From: Candidatus Marispirochaeta associata
GTDB taxonomy: Bacteria; Spirochaetota; Spirochaetia; JC444; Marispirochaetaceae
Assembly: GCA_001749745.1 (NCBI GenBank)
Contig: JWTM01000553.1
Span: forward strand, 1 to 64,000
Length of the DNA stretch: 64,000 bases
Direction of reading: 5' to 3'
Under the pieces are notes generated by a model, which was not told where the DNA came from, ran no database searches, and was given only the letters and a program-made list of their open reading frames with translations. This document shows, piece after piece, positions 60,642-64,000 of this stretch. Position 1 is the stretch's first letter. Each line of letters begins with the position of its first letter. Position numbers and translations under genes: made by a program.

Positions 60642-61097
60642 ATGACCAGCGAAGCCAAGAGTCCGGACGAGTACCTAGCCGAATTACCCGAGGAGCGAAA
60701 GGAAGCGGTGGAGAGATTGCGCCGGGTTATTCGTGAGAGCTTGCCGGCGGGATTCGAAGAGACCATGAGCTACGGCATGATCGGCTACGTAGTGCCCTTC
60801 GAGATTTATCCCAAGGGCTATCATGTTAATCCGGAACTCCCGCTGCCCTTTATTAATCTCGCCTCTCAGAAGAACTACATCGCCCTCTACCATTCCGGCA
60901 TCTACTGCGATCCGGAGCTGGAGCAGTGGTTTCGGGAGGAGTACGACCGGCGGAGTTCGCGCAAGCTCGATATGGGAAAAAGCTGCATCCGTTTCAAAAA
61001 ACCCGATGCAATCCCCTACGATCTAATCGGAGAGCTGGCCGAGAAGATCACGCCTGCGCAGTGGATTGCGCTCTACGAGAAGTCGGTGAAGCGTTAA
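60642..61097 (+). CDS. DUF1801 domain protein
   Basis: 151 residues. Pattern SPDEYLAELPEERKEAVERLRRVIRESLPAGFEE followed by MSYGMIGY and a C-terminal KLDMGKSCIRFKKPDAIPYDLI identifies the DUF1801 (YdhG-like) fold, a small alpha-beta protein of unknown function. Start at 60642; the preceding open frame is not needed. Cytoplasmic. Confidence 0.86.
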   Translation: MTSEAKSPDEYLAELPEERKEAVERLRRVIRESLPAGFEETMSYGMIGYVVPFEIYPKGYHVNPELPLPFINLASQKNYIALYHSGIYCDPELEQWFREEYDRRSSRKLDMGKSCIRFKKPDAIPYDLIGELAEKITPAQWIALYEKSVKR

Positions 61098-61149
61098 TTC
61101 TCCGTGAAACTAGTGGTCTCTCCCCCTGGGGCGTGCTACTATCTTCGGT

Positions 61150-61920
61150 ATGGTAGAGTATAAGGTCCATCCTAACGAAACGAATGCGTTTATCATCGCT
61201 ATTTTCTTTGCGGTAATCGGGTATCTGGTACTTCTCGCGCTATTCTCGCTGATGCTGATAAGCGAGGCGGGCTTAGCGGTCGGATTCCTGCTCATTTTCT
61301 ATATTCTGCTGATCGCGGCCTTTCTACTCTTTCAGAAGATCATTCTCGTCGGACATATCCGGGGCAACGGGGTGCGTATAACCCGCGACCAGCTACCCGA
61401 GGTCTACGAAGTGTATGAGAGGCTGGTAGAGAAAGCCGAGTTGCGCGAGGAGCCTGGGCTCTATCTGATGGAATCGGGCGGTATCCTGAACGCCTTCGCT
61501 ACCACCTTCCTCTTCAAGAACTACGTCGTCATCTACGCCGATATCCTCGAGAAGGCCTACGAGGACGGGATCGATACAGTCGAGTTTATTCTGGCCCACG
61601 AGCTGTGTCATGTGGTGCGCCGGCATATGCTGAAGAATCTGCTGCTGCTCCCGGCTATCTTCATCCCTTTCCTGCTGCAGGCCTACAGCAGAGGCTGTGA
61701 GTATACCTGCGACGCTTTCGGCAAGGCGTTCAGCCCCTCCGGGGCCGAGGACGGGTTGCTGATCCTGGCGGCGGGGAAGAAACTCTATCGCCGGATCAAT
61801 CGGGAGGAGTATATCCGCAATGCCGCTGCCGATCACAGCTTCGTCAGTTTCATTGCCGAGGTTTTTTCGACCCATCCGCATCTACCGAAACGGTTGCAGG
61901 AGATCCGGCGCCTCGATTAA
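61150..61920 (+). CDS. M48-family membrane metalloprotease
   Basis: 256 residues. Two hydrophobic helices (about 15-65) then an HtpX/Ste24-like catalytic domain: zinc motif HELCHVVRRH (His150, Glu151, His154) and the Glu-bearing helix SRGCEYTCDAFG. A cytoplasmic catalytic side is inferred. Roles of relatives include quality control of membrane proteins. Extended -10 TGC-TACTAT ends 7 bases before the ATG; no SD. Confidence 0.87.
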   Translation: MVEYKVHPNETNAFIIAIFFAVIGYLVLLALFSLMLISEAGLAVGFLLIFYILLIAAFLLFQKIILVGHIRGNGVRITRDQLPEVYEVYERLVEKAELREEPGLYLMESGGILNAFATTFLFKNYVVIYADILEKAYEDGIDTVEFILAHELCHVVRRHMLKNLLLLPAIFIPFLLQAYSRGCEYTCDAFGKAFSPSGAEDGLLILAAGKKLYRRINREEYIRNAAADHSFVSFIAEVFSTHPHLPKRLQEIRRLD

Positions 61921-61936
61921 GACGGCGCACTTTATC

Positions 61937-63901
61937 TCAACTCTCCGGCTCTAAGAAAGACCACTCCCGACTGTAGGCCAGCATCTGTTCGGCATATCCC
62001 TGAGGCTTGCCTACTCTTAGGTCGATCAGGTCATCCCCATCCCAAACCGGTTCGAGCACGGGATTGACGAAACCCCGGTAGGAGGCGACGCCCAAGGCCC
62101 GGTAGCGTTCCAGTACCTCCGCATGCAGGCTGCGGTCGACCTTTACTCCGTAGGTCTCGACCAGATCCTTAGCGGCTTTATAATCCCCCTCGGCCTTAAT
62201 GCGTTGAATCTCACCTAAAAGCTTGCCGAAGAGCTCCCGCAGGGCGGTATGATCAGTGATCGTGAAATAGCTCTTATCATCTACCCGGCGCGCTTCGATG
62301 ACCCCGTCGGGCTCGCCTTGCGCCAGGCACCAGGCGGCTATCAGCTGTTCGGCCCGCATATGGTCCTCTTCCAGATCCGATCCCAACGGGAGCCGGTGGA
62401 GTTTCAGCATCATCCCGTCCAGGATGAAGCGGTCGTACTGGGCCCGGCCGGTTTCGAGGTCATCCATCAGGCCGCTTTTAATCAGCTCCTCGTCCAAGAG
62501 GAAGTAGAGCCCCACCAGGTCGGCTCGGGCCTCCTCCAGGGTGGAGGCGTAGTTCTTGAGGGATACCCGTGCGGGCGGGACCCCGGGATTGAGGATGCCC
62601 GAGCCATGACCGACGACCTCGTGCAGGTCGATTAAAAGCTCCCTGCTCGGGAGATAGTGCTTCCGTGAGCGCTCTCGCTCTACCTCCGTGAGCAGAAACT
62701 CTCCGGCCACCACATCCGCTGCCTGTTCCGCCGCCCGGCCGATATTCCCCAGGTTGACCGATTTCGATCCGTGGTGCTCGTGTATCCAGTCGGCGTTGGG
62801 TAGGTTAATCCCTCTAGGTATCCAGGGGTGGTCGTCGCCGGCGGCGGCGATTACGTCGATGACCGTACCGGCCACGCTCTTCACCTGCGGATTCTTGTGG
62901 TTCTCCTGGTAGGGCATATGGTCCTCGAACCATTGCGCTTTGCGGGCGATGGTCTCGATTCGCCGAGTCCCCTCCTCGTCCCGCAGGGAGACGAGGGATT
63001 CAAATGTTCCCTTATAACCCAAGGGGTCGCTGTAGGTTTCGATGAAACCGTTGATCGCGTCCACGGGACTATCGGTCTCCTTGACCCACTCGAGGTTATA
63101 GGCGTCGAAGGCGCGGGGATCGCCGCTGGTATAATAATCGATCAGATGCCCGAAGCAGCGGGCCTGCCCCTCGTTATGGGCGGAGGCCCGGGCCTTCTCG
63201 AGCCAGAAGACCACCTGCTCCAGGGCGGATGAGTAGCGTCCGCCGATTCGCCAGAACTCCTCACGTATCTCCCCCTCCTCTTTAACGAGCCGTGAGTTGA
63301 TGCCGAAGCTGGGATCGTCCTGGGCGCCGGTTTTTAAGGATTGATAGAAGCGCTCTACCTCATCCTGGCTGACCCCCCGGTAGAAGTTCACCGCCGAGGA
63401 GAGGGCCGAATCCGAAGCCTCATCCTTATTGGTCATCTTGGCATCTAGGTCGGGATCAAAGAGGATGGGTTCCAGGAACAATATAAGCTCGTCCAGGCTT
63501 TCGAATCCCTTCAGGGGGAAGTCGGCATTCGGGGAGTCCTGAACCAGGCTTCGCAGATCATCAATCGAGAATCCGGGATCAATCTTCCTGCTGTCCCACC
63601 GGTTATGAATACCATTGGAGAACCAGATCTTCTTCAGGTAGACCTCGAAGGATCGGAAGGGATCGCTCGTTCGGTCCCCCTGGTAATGGCGATAGACCTC
63701 TTCCAGGAAGCGTCGGATCAAGAGGTTGTGCCGGTAGTTTTGGTCCCAAATAATATCCCGCCCGGCGAGCCCCGCCGCATAGAGGGCGTAGATCAGGCGT
63801 TTGGTTTCAAGGCTCAGATCCGCAATTATAGGGGCTTCAAAGTGTAGAATCTCGTATTCCCCGAAGCGGTCGACCTGGTTGGCGGCTCTCTTTTCGTTCA
63901 T
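61937..63901 (-). CDS. Dipeptidyl-peptidase III (M49 family)
   Basis: Zinc exopeptidase releasing dipeptides from the N-terminus of short peptides; 654 residues. The family zinc motif HExxGH is HEVVGHG (His427, Glu428, His432), followed by EEARADLVGLYFLL with the third ligand. Length and sequence style match bacterial DPP III. Cytoplasmic, no signal peptide. Start at ATG 63901, 6 bases after GGAGGA. It could complete breakdown of peptides imported by the ABC system at 7141, which is an inference. Confidence 0.9.
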   Translation of the reverse strand: MNEKRAANQVDRFGEYEILHFEAPIIADLSLETKRLIYALYAAGLAGRDIIWDQNYRHNLLIRRFLEEVYRHYQGDRTSDPFRSFEVYLKKIWFSNGIHNRWDSRKIDPGFSIDDLRSLVQDSPNADFPLKGFESLDELILFLEPILFDPDLDAKMTNKDEASDSALSSAVNFYRGVSQDEVERFYQSLKTGAQDDPSFGINSRLVKEEGEIREEFWRIGGRYSSALEQVVFWLEKARASAHNEGQARCFGHLIDYYTSGDPRAFDAYNLEWVKETDSPVDAINGFIETYSDPLGYKGTFESLVSLRDEEGTRRIETIARKAQWFEDHMPYQENHKNPQVKSVAGTVIDVIAAAGDDHPWIPRGINLPNADWIHEHHGSKSVNLGNIGRAAEQAADVVAGEFLLTEVERERSRKHYLPSRELLIDLHEVVGHGSGILNPGVPPARVSLKNYASTLEEARADLVGLYFLLDEELIKSGLMDDLETGRAQYDRFILDGMMLKLHRLPLGSDLEEDHMRAEQLIAAWCLAQGEPDGVIEARRVDDKSYFTITDHTALRELFGKLLGEIQRIKAEGDYKAAKDLVETYGVKVDRSLHAEVLERYRALGVASYRGFVNPVLEPVWDGDDLIDLRVGKPQGYAEQMLAYSREWSFLEPES

Positions 63902-64000
63902 GCACATTCCTCCGTACTCGATTGCCGAATTGTAACATAGGTTACCGACCGGACCCATCCGCATCTGATAGATTACGCGCAGATTGAAGGAGTGAAAGAT

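Noticed and set aside
1..64000. tRNA, rRNA, CRISPR or prophage structures
   Set aside because: I found no cloverleaf-like gene with a TTCGA arm, no rRNA stretches, no regularly spaced repeats and no phage structural genes. A covariance-model search could still find a small RNA that I cannot see by eye.

Overview
The window looks like a chromosome segment of a free-living, anaerobic or oxygen-sensitive spirochaete (Spirochaetaceae-like). This is inferred from gene content and style, not from a marker gene. The peptide-binding protein has the GGAQEE-type mature N-terminus common in spirochaetes, signal peptides and lipoboxes are relaxed, and there are an aldehyde:ferredoxin oxidoreductase with a Moco/tungsten-cofactor riboswitch, a giant 2-hydroxyacyl-CoA dehydratase activase, and a PerR/thioferritin peroxide-defence pair. 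Composition is moderately GC-rich. I see no rRNA, tRNA or CRISPR array.

Layout. 1-1230: an IS1-like transposase gene without visible terminal repeats. 1.3-5.6 kb: MoxR ATPase, DUF58 protein and transglutaminase-like membrane protein in one operon. 5.6-7 kb: an unknown protein and a metallophosphoesterase. 7.1-12.8 kb: a complete peptide ABC importer (binding protein, two permeases, two ATPases) with two hairpins after the binding-protein gene. 12.8-13.9 kb: thioferritin and PerR sharing an operator-like sequence; perR appears to start at ATC. 14-18.4 kb: dehydratase activase fusion. 18.4-21 kb: DinB-like protein, small membrane protein, two Hsp20 chaperones and a short J-domain protein around a regulatory intergenic region. 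21-31.7 kb: HrpA helicase, MFS transporter, PfkB sugar kinase, DUF4870 protein, Cache histidine kinase, sirtuin, Gfo/Idh oxidoreductase. 31.6-40.1 kb: monomeric isocitrate dehydrogenase, lipoprotein, two HisKA_2-type kinases, an unknown gene plus membrane-anchored LuxR regulator bracketed by a 29-bp palindromic direct repeat, and an Omp85-like protein. 40.1-43.5 kb: ThiF/MoeB, riboswitch, AOR, unknown protein and MoaD-like protein. 43.5-50.9 kb: secreted protein, heterodimeric ABC exporter behind a leader peptide and a Shine-Dalgarno (SD)-masking hairpin, serine hydrolase, M14 peptidase, FecR-domain protein. 50.9-58 kb: pyruvate kinase, RND efflux pair, MFS transporter. 58-64 kb: DUF1499 protein, succinate-semialdehyde-type dehydrogenase, small unknown proteins, M48 and M49 peptidases.

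Genes within operons have clear SD sequences and 4-bp overlaps. Many first genes lack an SD and instead carry a -10-like TANNNT hexamer 4-8 bases before the start codon, on both strands, which suggests frequent leaderless transcription. Convergent neighbours often overlap at their stop codons. The observations I rate highest are the leaderless-start pattern, the riboswitch-AOR cluster, the ATC-start perR with its shared operator, the LuxR cassette with flanking repeats, and the leader-peptide/SD-masking arrangement before the ABC exporter.
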